The notes below the pieces were generated by a model that was not told the origin of the DNA, did no database searches, and worked only from the letters and a program-made list of their open reading frames with translations. Positions 25,819 through 33,919 of a stretch of DNA of 47,754 nt are shown here, piece after piece. The stretch is from CAZUFB01 sp964619775 (GTDB lineage: Bacteria > Actinomycetota > Coriobacteriia > Coriobacteriales > UMGS124). The translations under genes and the position numbers were made by a program. Position 1 is the stretch's first letter, and every line of letters begins with the position of its first letter. The stretch lies in NCBI GenBank assembly GCA_964619775.1, contig CAZUFB010000007.1:1-47754 (forward strand). Reading direction: 5' to 3'.

Positions 25819-26184
25819 GCTTACCCCTTTCGTCGGCGTTCGCCGCCACTTCTGCAGGACGATGGGACGCAACTGGTGCACAGCAGGCCGGCACCGGTCG
25901 TGCAAATGGATATATGATGTCATAGAGGTGTGCTGATTGGATGGACGGGACCCCTGGGTGCGGCGCATGCCGCATAAGCGAGGCATCCGACACCGAAGCA
26001 TCTCAAAGATTAAAGCAACCTTAAAACTTGTGCAGAAACGGACGAGTATCGGCCGGGCGGCAAACGAAGGTGTCCGCGCGGGGCGGACGGGGCATATGAT
26101 GGACAAGGGAGCGCGGCCGAAGGGGTCGGCCGCGGCCCGGCACGGCATCGGACCAGCACGTGCACGCCAACCAAGGAGGTTGCC
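25819..26184. other. Divergent intergenic region
   Basis: 366 bp between the ATP-grasp gene (minus) and the SIMPL gene (plus). The centre (about 25905-26040) is AT-rich for this genome, with ATATATGATGTCATA near 25911. A TATGAT (26095-26100) could serve as a -10 for the plus gene, but no matching -35 was found. On the minus strand TTGCAC and TGTGCA are 17 bp apart, a weak promoter candidate. No RNA gene or ORF is convincing. Confidence 0.4.
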
Positions 26185-27156
26185 ATGACCCGCATCAACC
26201 AGCACGCCCTGCGCACCAACCGCGTCGCCGCGCGCCGCTTTGCCGCCCTGGCGGGAACCGCCTGCGCCGCCGCCCTGCTCGCCGGCGGGCTCTTCGGCTT
26301 CGCCCCCCAGGCAAAGGCCGCCATCACCACCGGCGTGGGCGTCCCCGAGCTCGAAATCATGCAGGACATCTACAACCCGCGCACCGTCACCGTGACCGGC
26401 ACCGCGTCGGTGAGCGTGAACCCCGACGTGGCGGACCTGTCGCTGGCCGTGCGCACCCAGGCCGTCGACGCCGCCTCCTGCCAAGACCAGGCGGCCCAGG
26501 CCGTCGACGCCGTGAAAGCCGCACTCGTGGAGCTCGGCGTCCCCGAGGGAAACATCGTCACCTCGGACGTGAGCCTCTATCCGCAGTACGACTACTCCCA
26601 GAGCGTCGAGACCATCGTGGGCTACCAGATGTACGTAAGCGTCACGGTGCAAGGGCTGGCCGTCGACGAGGTGGGCGACGTGCTTGCGACCGCCACCTCC
26701 GCCGGAGCCAACGTCGTGAACAACGTGTCGTACTACTGCAGCGACTACGACGCCCAGTACCAGCAGGCGCTGCTGCTCGCCATCGAGCAGGCGCGCGGCA
26801 AGGCCGAGGCCATCGCCGGGGCGACCGGGGCGGTCCTGGCAGACCCCGTGAGCGTGACGGAAGGGTACCAGAACACGCAGTACCGCGTGACGAACAGCCT
26901 GTCCTACGCCGTCGATGAGGAGGTCACCGACGACTCCGACTCGATCTCCACGCTGGCGAGCATCGACGTGGACCCCGGCGCGATCGAGATCTCGGCCACC
27001 GTCACCGTCGAGTACCGCGTCGTGTCCGAAGAGCTGAGCAACCTGATAGGCGAGCTGACCATCTCGCAGGGCGCCTACGAGGAGGAAACCTCGTCCTCGG
27101 TAGAGCCGACCGGCGAAGACGCCGCGGTCGACGGTGCGGAGGAGGCCGCCGAGTAG
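26185..27156 (+). CDS. Secreted SIMPL (DUF541) domain protein
   Basis: A 323-residue exported protein of the SIMPL/DUF541 family. Signal peptide: basic start, hydrophobic run 18-40, likely cleavage after PQAKA (41-45). The SIMPL domain (about 65-290) contains TVTVTGTASVSVNPDVADLSLAV, a start typical of the family, and ARGKAEAIAGATGA. The tail (290-323) is acidic and Ser/Glu rich. AAGGAGGTTGCC gives a strong ribosome site. It is monocistronic, followed by a strong terminator. Family members form periplasmic or surface oligomers of unclear function; nothing here narrows that. Confidence 0.85.
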   Translation: MTRINQHALRTNRVAARRFAALAGTACAAALLAGGLFGFAPQAKAAITTGVGVPELEIMQDIYNPRTVTVTGTASVSVNPDVADLSLAVRTQAVDAASCQDQAAQAVDAVKAALVELGVPEGNIVTSDVSLYPQYDYSQSVETIVGYQMYVSVTVQGLAVDEVGDVLATATSAGANVVNNVSYYCSDYDAQYQQALLLAIEQARGKAEAIAGATGAVLADPVSVTEGYQNTQYRVTNSLSYAVDEEVTDDSDSISTLASIDVDPGAIEISATVTVEYRVVSEELSNLIGELTISQGAYEEETSSSVEPTGEDAAVDGAEEAAE

Positions 27157-27202
27157 CGTCCTTCCGAACGGAAGCTGCACCCCGCCCGGACAGCACGCAG
27201 CC

Positions 27203-27237
27203 GACGCCCCCGTACGCCTTGCGCGTGCGGGGGCGTC
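27203..27237 (+). terminator. Strong hairpin terminator after the SIMPL gene
   Basis: A 15-bp stem (GACGCCCCCGTACGC at 27203-27217 with its partner at 27223-27237, one G-U pair) and a 5-nt loop, followed by CTTGTG. It lies between convergent genes and may act on both transcripts. Confidence 0.65.
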
Positions 27238-27270
27238 CTTGTGCGCGCCGGGCCGGCGGCCCCGCCGCCC

Positions 27271-27336
27271 CTACTCGTCGAACACGTCGACGGCCTCGCC
27301 GTCGAGGGTGCGGTTCATGTTCTTCCAGGCGAACAT
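27271..27336 (-). CDS. Possible 21-residue small protein
   Basis: A short frame begins with ATG 20 bp after the anion transporter stop and ends with TAG. It starts MFAWKNMNRT and ends EAVDVFDE. Every third base choice is GC-rich and typical of real genes here, and GGCGGG lies 7 bp upstream. It could be a small membrane-associated or regulatory peptide translated with the transporter, or the remnant of a longer gene. No family is recognised. Confidence 0.35.
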   Translation of the reverse strand: MFAWKNMNRTLDGEAVDVFDE

Positions 27337-27356
27337 GAGCGACCCGCCGCGGCGGT

Positions 27357-28841
27357 CTATGCGCCGACCAGGAGCTTCGCCAGCGGGTAGCCGATGAAGA
27401 TGTACGCCACGAGGGTGATGGCGCACATCGGCAGGCCGATCGAGAGGATGTCCCGGGTCGAGTAGAGGTCCTTGCGGCCGTGCATCATGCCGGCGTGCGG
27501 CGAGGCCGCCGGCGTCAGCATCGCCACGAACACCATGAGGATGACGCCGATGGCGACCGGGACGGGGTTGATGCCCAGCTGCTCGGAGAAGGTCAGCACG
27601 ACCGGCATCAGCACCACGGCCATGGCGGCGTTGTTGGCGAAGTTGGTGAGGACCAGCGCCACCGTGAACATGATGGCGACAAACACCATCTCGGGCTGGC
27701 CGCCCAGAACCGGGCTCAGCGCCTCCACGAGGAAGTCGGTCACGCCGGTCGCCTCGTCGGACAGCGTGCTCGCGCCGTAGACGGCTGCGGCGATCATGAA
27801 GAAGATGCCCCAGTTGAACTGGCGGTAGGCGACCTCCTTGAAGTCGAGCAGCGGCCGGCCCCGCCACCTGACGGCACAGAACAGGACGACCCAGAACACC
27901 GAGACCCCCAGCGTGCCTATCGAGACCAGCGCATCCGCGACGGGGTTCCCCTCGAAGAACGTCGGCACCAGCACCATGGCCAGGTACAGCGGCAGCATCG
28001 CCGAGTATGCCCGCTGCCGCGCGTCCATGCGGGGCAGCGGCATCTGCTCCGCCACCTGGGCCGGGTCGACGGCCTTGAGCTTGCCCACGTCGACGCGCAG
28101 GAGCTTGACGATCAGCAGGTAGACGGCCATCACCAGACTGGTCATGATCAGGTCGACCGCCATGTACGGCAGCATGGGGATCTCGAGGGGGTTGCCGACC
28201 GCGGCGGTCATCTGGGCAAAGGCGCTGTAGGGAACCAGCTGCGCCCCCATGAACGGGAAGAACGGCTGCGCGAGCGTGGAGACCAGGAACATGCCGACGT
28301 AGAAGAACTTCCAGATCCCGTCGCCGCGCTCGACGTGCAGCGTCTCCATCAGGCGGCCCGCTATCGGCCACAGGATGATCAGCGAGGTGATGGGCGACAC
28401 CAGGGCGGACAGCACGAAGCACGCCGCGTAGAAGCATGCCAGGAACACGAACGGGCGGCCCTTGAAGGCGCGCCTCGTCAAGAACCACCTCGCGATGTAG
28501 CGCGTCACGCCGACCTCGTCGAGCGCGCCGAACAGGACCATGGTGAACAGCACCAGCAGCACCGTGCTGGTGCCGACGGCGTTGAGCCATACGCCGTTGA
28601 ACCCCTCGGACCCCTCGCCCCCGTAGCCCGAGACGGCGAACAGGAACAGGCCGGCCAGGCTCGGCCACAGCGGCCCCACCGTCGACCAGAGATAGACCAT
28701 GGCCAGGAACACGCCCACGCACCTCATGCCCACGGACGTGATCGGCTCGATGGGCGGGGCAACCCAGAACGCGACGACGATGGCCACACCGATCGCGACG
28801 TGCAGGGGATAGAGGCTTCTTCTCTTCTTCGCGCCTTCCAT
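27357..28841 (-). CDS. DASS/SLC13-family anion symporter
   Basis: A 494-residue inner-membrane transporter of the divalent-anion:sodium symporter family (Na_sulph_symp), which carries sulfate, dicarboxylates or related anions. About 11-12 hydrophobic segments are visible. Two pseudo-repeats carry the substrate/sodium motifs: SPITSLIILWPIAG in the first and FANNAAMAVVLMPVVLTF in the second. It lies 30 bp downstream of the thioredoxin reductase fusion gene and belongs to the arylsulfotransferase cluster, so sulfate or an organic sulfate/carboxylate is a reasonable, unproven substrate. Confidence 0.85.
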   Translation of the reverse strand: MEGAKKRRSLYPLHVAIGVAIVVAFWVAPPIEPITSVGMRCVGVFLAMVYLWSTVGPLWPSLAGLFLFAVSGYGGEGSEGFNGVWLNAVGTSTVLLVLFTMVLFGALDEVGVTRYIARWFLTRRAFKGRPFVFLACFYAACFVLSALVSPITSLIILWPIAGRLMETLHVERGDGIWKFFYVGMFLVSTLAQPFFPFMGAQLVPYSAFAQMTAAVGNPLEIPMLPYMAVDLIMTSLVMAVYLLIVKLLRVDVGKLKAVDPAQVAEQMPLPRMDARQRAYSAMLPLYLAMVLVPTFFEGNPVADALVSIGTLGVSVFWVVLFCAVRWRGRPLLDFKEVAYRQFNWGIFFMIAAAVYGASTLSDEATGVTDFLVEALSPVLGGQPEMVFVAIMFTVALVLTNFANNAAMAVVLMPVVLTFSEQLGINPVPVAIGVILMVFVAMLTPAASPHAGMMHGRKDLYSTRDILSIGLPMCAITLVAYIFIGYPLAKLLVGA

Positions 28842-28871
28842 CTCGGACCTCCTCGCCGGGCCGCGCGCCGT

Positions 28872-30035
28872 CTAACCGCGCGCGCCGGGCACGGGCACGG
28901 CCCGCGCCTTGACGCGCTCGTCCAACACGACGCCGTAGCGCGCCGCAATCCCCCGCTTCGTGCGCACGTCGACCTCGACGACGCGCCGCAGGCCGTCCGA
29001 CGCCCCCGCCTGCCCGAGACACGCGCCGAGGGCCTCCATGCTGCCGGGGATGCCGGAGTCCCAGAAGCCCAGCAGCACGGGCCCCTTCGCGAGGATGTCG
29101 CGCTCGAGCTGGTCCGTCTCGCGGATGTAGCGCTCGGCGGCGGTCGCCGCGGCGGCGCCGTCGCCCACCGCGGTGGCGATCTGGCGCAGGTACTTGCGGC
29201 GCACGTCGCCGGCCGCAAACACGCCGCCCATGCCGAGGTCCATGTCGTCGCCGGTCACCAGCCAGCCCTGCGCGTCGCACGGCGCCCCGTCGCCGAGAAG
29301 CGAGGTCTGGGGCACCATGCCGCAGAAGAAGAACACGCCCCGGCACGCGAGCCTGCGGGTCTTTCCCGTGCGGACGTCCTTGACCTCGACCCCCTCGACC
29401 TCGCCGTCGCCGAGCACCCCGCAGACGGTGCTGTTGTAGAGAAAGCGGATCTTGGGGTTTGCCATGGCCTGTTCGGCCGCAAGCGCGTTGCAGTCGAGAA
29501 TGCCCTCGTCGTGGACCACGACGACCGTGACGCTGCGGGCAAACCCGGCGATGAACCCGCTCTCCTCGACGGCCTGGTCGCCGCTGCCCACCACGACGAC
29601 GTCCTCGCCCTCGAAGAACGCGGCGTCGCACGTGGCGCAGTAGCTCACGCCGCTGCCGGCAAGCTCCCGCTCGCCCGGGACGCCGAGGACGCGCGGGGCC
29701 GTGCCCGTCGCGACGACAACCGCCTTGGCGCGGTAGATCGCCTTGCGGGTGCGCACCACCTTCTCGGCTCCGCAGACGTCGAGGCTGCGGACCGCCTGGA
29801 GGCGGATCTGCGCGCCGAACTCCTCGGCCTGGTCGGCCATGAGACGGACGAGCTCGGGACCCGACAAGCGGCCGACCGCAGGGTAGTTGGCGACCTCGCG
29901 CGTGGTGGCGGCGCGCCCGCCCAGGGAGCCCTTCTCGAGGACGAGCGTCTTGAGGCGCGCCCGCCCCCCGTAGATGCCAGCCGTCAGGCCCGCCGGGCCG
30001 CCTCCGACGACGACCAGGTCGTAGCGTTCTTCCAT
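28872..30035 (-). CDS. Thioredoxin reductase fused to a degenerate thioredoxin-like domain
   Basis: A 387-residue flavoprotein. Residues 1-308 are a thioredoxin reductase: FAD site VVVGGGPAGLTAGIY (8-22), redox CATC (133-136), NAD(P)H site VVVGSGDQAVEE (147-158), and FAD-binding GVFAAGDVRRKYLRQ (271-285). Residues 311-387 resemble the first half of a thioredoxin (PVLLGFWDSGIPGS, RVVEVDVRTKRGIAARYGV), but the active-site CxxC is replaced by DSGI/P, so this part cannot do dithiol exchange. The start at 30035 is set by MEERYDLVVVGG, with CGAGGGG upstream. It lies 113 bp after the CPVC thioredoxin gene, its likely substrate. Confidence 0.87.
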   Translation of the reverse strand: MEERYDLVVVGGGPAGLTAGIYGGRARLKTLVLEKGSLGGRAATTREVANYPAVGRLSGPELVRLMADQAEEFGAQIRLQAVRSLDVCGAEKVVRTRKAIYRAKAVVVATGTAPRVLGVPGERELAGSGVSYCATCDAAFFEGEDVVVVGSGDQAVEESGFIAGFARSVTVVVVHDEGILDCNALAAEQAMANPKIRFLYNSTVCGVLGDGEVEGVEVKDVRTGKTRRLACRGVFFFCGMVPQTSLLGDGAPCDAQGWLVTGDDMDLGMGGVFAAGDVRRKYLRQIATAVGDGAAAATAAERYIRETDQLERDILAKGPVLLGFWDSGIPGSMEALGACLGQAGASDGLRRVVEVDVRTKRGIAARYGVVLDERVKARAVPVPGARG

Positions 30036-30148
30036 ATCGTGTGAGACCCCTCGCTGGGACAGGGCCGGCAGGCCGCCCGGACGGGCGCCGCCGACCGGAC
30101 GGCCGGTTGCACGCGGCGGCCCCCCGGGCACAGGGGCCGCCCGGGACG

Positions 30149-30466
30149 CTACAGCGCCTCGATACGGTCAGCGAGCTCATCCTCGCCCGCATCTCCGGTG
30201 ATGCGGTCGCGCGGCTCGCCGTCGGCAAAGAGCAGCGTCTGCGGCACGCCCTTCAGGCGGAAACGCGCCATAAGCTGAGGCTGCCGCTCAGCGTCGACCT
30301 CGTAGAACGGCAGGTCGGGATAGTCGCCGCGCAACGCCTCGAGCTTGGCGCGGACGCTTTGGCAGACCGGGCAGGACGCGCGGGTAAACAGCACCAGGCA
30401 GCGCTGCCCGCCGTCTTCGACGTATTCCTCGAACGCCGCCGTGCCCAGCTTCTCAAACGCTCCCAT
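30149..30466 (-). CDS. Thioredoxin (CPVC active site)
   Basis: A 105-residue cytoplasmic thioredoxin-fold protein with FTRASCPVCQSVRAKLEAL (active-site CPVC at about 32-35). The cis-proline segment LKGVPQTLLFADGE follows near residues 71-84. CPVC differs from the standard CGPC, implying a shifted redox potential or partner choice. There is no signal peptide. GGAGGTTTCC precedes the ATG. It is 15 bp downstream of the arylsulfotransferase gene and upstream of the reductase fusion, so a dedicated redox pair is likely. Confidence 0.88.
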   Translation of the reverse strand: MGAFEKLGTAAFEEYVEDGGQRCLVLFTRASCPVCQSVRAKLEALRGDYPDLPFYEVDAERQPQLMARFRLKGVPQTLLFADGEPRDRITGDAGEDELADRIEAL

Positions 30467-30481
30467 GGAAACCTCCCGCCG

Positions 30482-31909
30482 CTAGTCGAGGCTCTCGACG
30501 CAATGCGCCATGCCTCTGCCGAAGCCTCGGGCCCCCGCGACGGAGACCGCCGCGTCGTCGAGGCCGAGCGGCCGGGCGCCGGGGACCATGAAGGAGGCGT
30601 TGTCGATTCGCGGGACGGGGACCTCCTCGGGCCGCTCCAGCTGGGGAACCCATTCGTAGGGGATGCGGTACGCGCGGTAGAGCAGCGCGAGGCCGACGTA
30701 GGGGTAGACGTACTCCCACACCAGTTCCAGATCGGGAGTCACCTCCATGAACCTGCCCGTGGTCCCCTCGCAGACAAGCGTGTTGCCGTTGGGCAGGCGC
30801 TGGGCGTTGCTGGTAAGCGGCGAGTAGAAGTAATGCGCGTTGAAGCGGAAGTCCTCGCCCTCGGTGTCGTTGGTGTCCCGGCACTCCCACACGATCTTCA
30901 TGGTCGTGGGGTCGAACTCCACGACGCGCGAACCGTCGCGCCGCTCGGCCTTGAGGCCGATCTTCGACATCTGGGACGGGGCGCCGTAACCCGCCCAACC
31001 GCCGTTGTCGTAGACCATGACGTTGCCCTCGCCCGGCAGGCCGCGGGGAATCATGTGCGTGTGGTGCGGGCCGACGACGGTGCCGAACACGCGCAGCTCG
31101 GGGGTCTGCGTGAAGTCGGGGCCGACCTGCCAGACGACCTCGCCCGTCTCGTGCGAGACGATCCACATCATGTTGGCCTCGCGGGAGTCCATGATGATGT
31201 TGTCGGGGGCGAAGCGCTTGTCGCCGGCGTCGTACCAGCGGTTGGGGCCGAGATAGCTGGCGCAGTTGACGTGGAAGATGTCCCCCTCGCCCTCGGGGCC
31301 GGAATGCTGCACGTTGGGGTTGCGGTACATGACGTTCTTCTGCGCCTCGGTGAAGCGGAACGCGTTGAAGTGGTCGAGCATGCGCCACTCCCACAGGATG
31401 TTGCCCGCGCGGTCGACCTCGATGAGGCGGTCTTCGAGCAGCAGCTGCGGCGATATCCTGGGCTTGCGCACGTTGTTGTGCGTGAGGAGCAGCATCTTGC
31501 CAAAATCGCTGGACGGTTCCTGCCCGGGGGCGTAGTAGCCCACCGGGTTGCCTTCGACCTGGAAGTCGTGGTGCTGGCGCGCGACCCACCGCTCGCCGTC
31601 GCCGTCGTCGACCAGCTGGTTGCGGTCGAACGTCCACTCGACGTTGCCATCCCAGTCGACCATGGTGACGTCGGTCATGTCCTGATAGGCGGCCTGCGGG
31701 TCGCGCGCGCCGAGGCTGCCGAGCAGATGCCCTCCCGGGAGCATCTTGGCGGGGAACGCCTGCAGGTCCTTCCAGTGGCGCACCGCCCTGCCGTTCATGT
31801 CGATAAGGACGACGCCGCGTCCCGGCCCTACGAACAGGGTGTAGCCGTTCCAGCATCTATCGGGGTCGTAGATGGTCGTTCCGGTTGGAAATATCGTTGG
31901 TCTTCCCAT
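30482..31909 (-). CDS. Arylsulfotransferase (ASST) family protein, no signal peptide
   Basis: A 475-residue beta-propeller-like enzyme of the arylsulfotransferase family, which moves a sulfuryl group between phenolic compounds without PAPS. Repeated blade motifs are visible (MVDWDGNVEWTFDRNQ, EVDRAGNILWEWRML, VSHETGEVVWQVG, MEVTPDLELVWEY). Candidate catalytic residues are H113/H114, the GPHHTHMIPRG segment (280-290) and H359 in FNAHYFYSP. No signal peptide or membrane segment is seen, so it should be cytoplasmic, unlike E. coli-type periplasmic AssT. The start at 31909 follows GAGGTGAGC. It is first in a cluster with a thioredoxin, a reductase fusion and an anion transporter. The substrate is unknown. 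Confidence 0.85.
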   Translation of the reverse strand: MGRPTIFPTGTTIYDPDRCWNGYTLFVGPGRGVVLIDMNGRAVRHWKDLQAFPAKMLPGGHLLGSLGARDPQAAYQDMTDVTMVDWDGNVEWTFDRNQLVDDGDGERWVARQHHDFQVEGNPVGYYAPGQEPSSDFGKMLLLTHNNVRKPRISPQLLLEDRLIEVDRAGNILWEWRMLDHFNAFRFTEAQKNVMYRNPNVQHSGPEGEGDIFHVNCASYLGPNRWYDAGDKRFAPDNIIMDSREANMMWIVSHETGEVVWQVGPDFTQTPELRVFGTVVGPHHTHMIPRGLPGEGNVMVYDNGGWAGYGAPSQMSKIGLKAERRDGSRVVEFDPTTMKIVWECRDTNDTEGEDFRFNAHYFYSPLTSNAQRLPNGNTLVCEGTTGRFMEVTPDLELVWEYVYPYVGLALLYRAYRIPYEWVPQLERPEEVPVPRIDNASFMVPGARPLGLDDAAVSVAGARGFGRGMAHCVESLD

Positions 31910-32011
31910 GCTCACCTCACATGACGGCATCCGGCTGCGTACGCCGGACGGGCGGATCGGGCGCTGTGCGAAAGGCTTTCCGGCAAACGGCCCTTGGTCT
32001 GCCGACCTGGT

Positions 32012-32023
32012 ACCAACCTTGGT
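32012..32023 (-). promoter_or_regulatory. Dyad in the arylsulfotransferase leader, possible operator
   Basis: ACCAA-CC-TTGGT (32012-32023) is a 12-bp inverted repeat about 40 bp downstream of the predicted transcription start. CTTGGTC recurs at 31993-31999 and 32019-32025. This fits a repressor site, but no regulator gene lies nearby. Confidence 0.3.
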
Positions 32024-32061
32024 CAGCAAACCGACAGCCCTGCGACCAGCGACAATAAAAA

Positions 32062-32090
32062 AACATAGGAAAGCATGGGCACATGTGCAA
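32062..32090 (-). promoter_or_regulatory. Promoter of the arylsulfotransferase cluster (TTGCAC-N17-TATGTT)
   Basis: The minus strand has TTGCAC (complement of 32085-32090), a 17-bp spacer and TATGTT (complement of 32062-32067). A perfect 10-bp palindrome, GCACATGTGC, overlaps the -35 box (about 32079-32088), a good position for a repressor. The -35 is identical to that of the tRNA-Leu promoter. Confidence 0.6.
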
Positions 32091-32203
32091 GCATACTACC
32101 AAATGCATGCGACGTTTGATACCACCGGAACGCGCGGCAAGCCACCTGCGGTCCGGGCGGCGCGGGGATCCGCCCGTGCGCCCCCGGCGCCGCCCCGAAC
32201 CCG

Positions 32204-33358
32204 CTACCCGCGGGCGCACGCCTCCCTGAACGCCCCGACCACCTTGTCGCCCATCGCGGAGGTGCCCAGGACGCGGTCGGGCGGGGTCGAGGGGCCGGCG
32301 ATGTCGCCGGTGCGCCAGCCGGCGTCGAGCACGGCCTCCACGGCGCCCGCCACACGGTCGGCGGCCTCGTCCATCCCAAAGCTGTAGCGCAGCATAAGCT
32401 CGACCGAGAGCAGCTGGGCGAGGGGGTTGGCGACGCCGAGACCCGCGATGTCGGGGGCGCTGCCGTGGCTCGGCTCGTAGAGCGCGGCGCCGTCGCCGCC
32501 CAAGCTTGCGCTCGCAAGCATGCCGAGCGAGCCGGTGAGCATCGAGGCCTCGTCGGAGAGGATGTCGCCGAAGGTGTTCTCGGTCACGAGCACGTCGAAC
32601 TGGCCGGGGTTTGCCACCAACTGCATCGCACAGTTGTCGACAAGCATGTCGCAGGCCTCGACCTGCGGGTACCCGGCGGCGACACGGTGGGTCACCTCGC
32701 GCCACAGGCGGCTCGTCTCGAGCACGTTCGCCTTGTCGACCGAGTGCACGCGCGCCTTGGGGCGCCGCGCCGCCGCCTCGAAGGCCCAGCGCACCACGCG
32801 CTCGACCTCGTACTCGCTGTAGTCCATCTGGTCGCGGCAGAAGGTGCCGGGCGCGCCGCCCGCGCCCGCGCCGGGGACGTTCTCGGTGCGCTCGTGGGCG
32901 CCGAAGTAGATGCCGCCGGTCAGTTCGCGCACGATGAGGACGTCGACGTCCTCGAGCAGCTCGGGGCGCAGGGGGCTCGCGTCGCGCAACGCCCGGTAGA
33001 CGCGCACGGGGCGCAGGTTGAGGTAGAGCCCAAGCTCCTTGCGGATGGCGAGGAGCCCCTGCTCGGGACGCGGCTCCCCCGGCGCGGCCCCGTCCCACTT
33101 GGGCCCGCCCACGGCGGCGAGCAGCACGGCGTCGGACGCCTTTGCGGCCGCGAGGGTCTCGGCGGGCAGGGCCGTGGCAGGGCCGCCGGCCGCACGCGTC
33201 GCATCGATGGCGCAGCCGCCGATGAGGTGCTCTTCGCACGAGAACTCGACGCCGTAGGCCTCGCCCACCGCGTCGAGCAGCTTCACGGCCTCGGCGATGA
33301 TCTCGGGGCCGATGCCGTCGCCCGGCAGCAGGCAGACCCGGTAGCTTGTGCACGCCAT
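32204..33358 (-). CDS. leuB: 3-isopropylmalate dehydrogenase
   Basis: Third enzyme of leucine synthesis: oxidises and decarboxylates 3-isopropylmalate with NAD. 384 residues. Motifs: LLPGDGIGPEI, VGGPKWD, LRPVRVYRAL, the TGGIYFG substrate loop, and the metal/NAD site NTFGDILSDEASMLTGSLGMLASASLG with EPSHGSAPDIAG. The start at 33358 lies 3 bp after the leuD stop. It is the last gene of leuA-leuC-leuD-leuB. Confidence 0.95.
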   Translation of the reverse strand: MACTSYRVCLLPGDGIGPEIIAEAVKLLDAVGEAYGVEFSCEEHLIGGCAIDATRAAGGPATALPAETLAAAKASDAVLLAAVGGPKWDGAAPGEPRPEQGLLAIRKELGLYLNLRPVRVYRALRDASPLRPELLEDVDVLIVRELTGGIYFGAHERTENVPGAGAGGAPGTFCRDQMDYSEYEVERVVRWAFEAAARRPKARVHSVDKANVLETSRLWREVTHRVAAGYPQVEACDMLVDNCAMQLVANPGQFDVLVTENTFGDILSDEASMLTGSLGMLASASLGGDGAALYEPSHGSAPDIAGLGVANPLAQLLSVELMLRYSFGMDEAADRVAGAVEAVLDAGWRTGDIAGPSTPPDRVLGTSAMGDKVVGAFREACARG

Positions 33359-33361
33359 CGC

Positions 33362-33874
33362 CTACGCCCTCCCCGCACCGGGCGCGGCGAGCTGGGCGCG
33401 GGTGCGCTCCACCAGGCCGCCGGCCGCGATAATCTGGCCGATGAACGGCGGAAAAGGCTCGACGGCGAACTCCCGGCCGGTGGTGTCGTCGCGCACCGTG
33501 CCCGCGTCGGTGTCGACCGAGACGACGTGGCCGTCGGCGATGGCGTCGACGGCGGCCGGGCATTCCACGATGGGCAGGCCGATGTTGATGGCGTTGCGGT
33601 AAAAGATGCGCGCGAAGCTCTTGGCGACGACGCAGCCCACGCCGGCCGCCTTGATGGCGACCGGGGCGTGCTCGCGGCTCGACCCGCAGCCGAAGTTCTC
33701 CTCGGCCACGATGACGTCGCCGGGGGCGACCTTGCCGACGAACCCGGGGTCGAGGTCCTCGAGGCAGTGCTTGGCGAGCTCGGCGGGGTTGCTCGTGTTG
33801 AGGTAGCGCGCCGGGATGATGACGTCGGTGTCGACGTCGCGCCCGTAGCGGTGGGCGGTGCCGTGGATGTGCAT
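33362..33874 (-). CDS. leuD: 3-isopropylmalate dehydratase small subunit
   Basis: Small subunit of isopropylmalate isomerase, 170 residues, the short bacterial/archaeal HACN-like type. It has GRDVDTDVIIPARYLN, EENFGCGSSREHAP and the typical SFARIFYRNAINIGLP. The start at 33874 has AAAGGAG 11 bp upstream. It works with LeuC to convert 2- to 3-isopropylmalate. It is separated from leuC by 158 bp holding a large stem-loop. Confidence 0.95.
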   Translation of the reverse strand: MHIHGTAHRYGRDVDTDVIIPARYLNTSNPAELAKHCLEDLDPGFVGKVAPGDVIVAEENFGCGSSREHAPVAIKAAGVGCVVAKSFARIFYRNAINIGLPIVECPAAVDAIADGHVVSVDTDAGTVRDDTTGREFAVEPFPPFIGQIIAAGGLVERTRAQLAAPGAGRA

Positions 33875-33919
33875 GGGTGCCGTGCTCCTTTCGTCGTTTC
33901 GATCGTGTGCTCGGGCCGG

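Noticed and set aside
24541..27180. An 879-codon minus-strand frame that extends the ATP-grasp protein at its N-terminus.
   Set aside because: The upstream part runs antisense through the SIMPL gene. The true start at 25818 has a good ribosome site and begins the family N-terminus.
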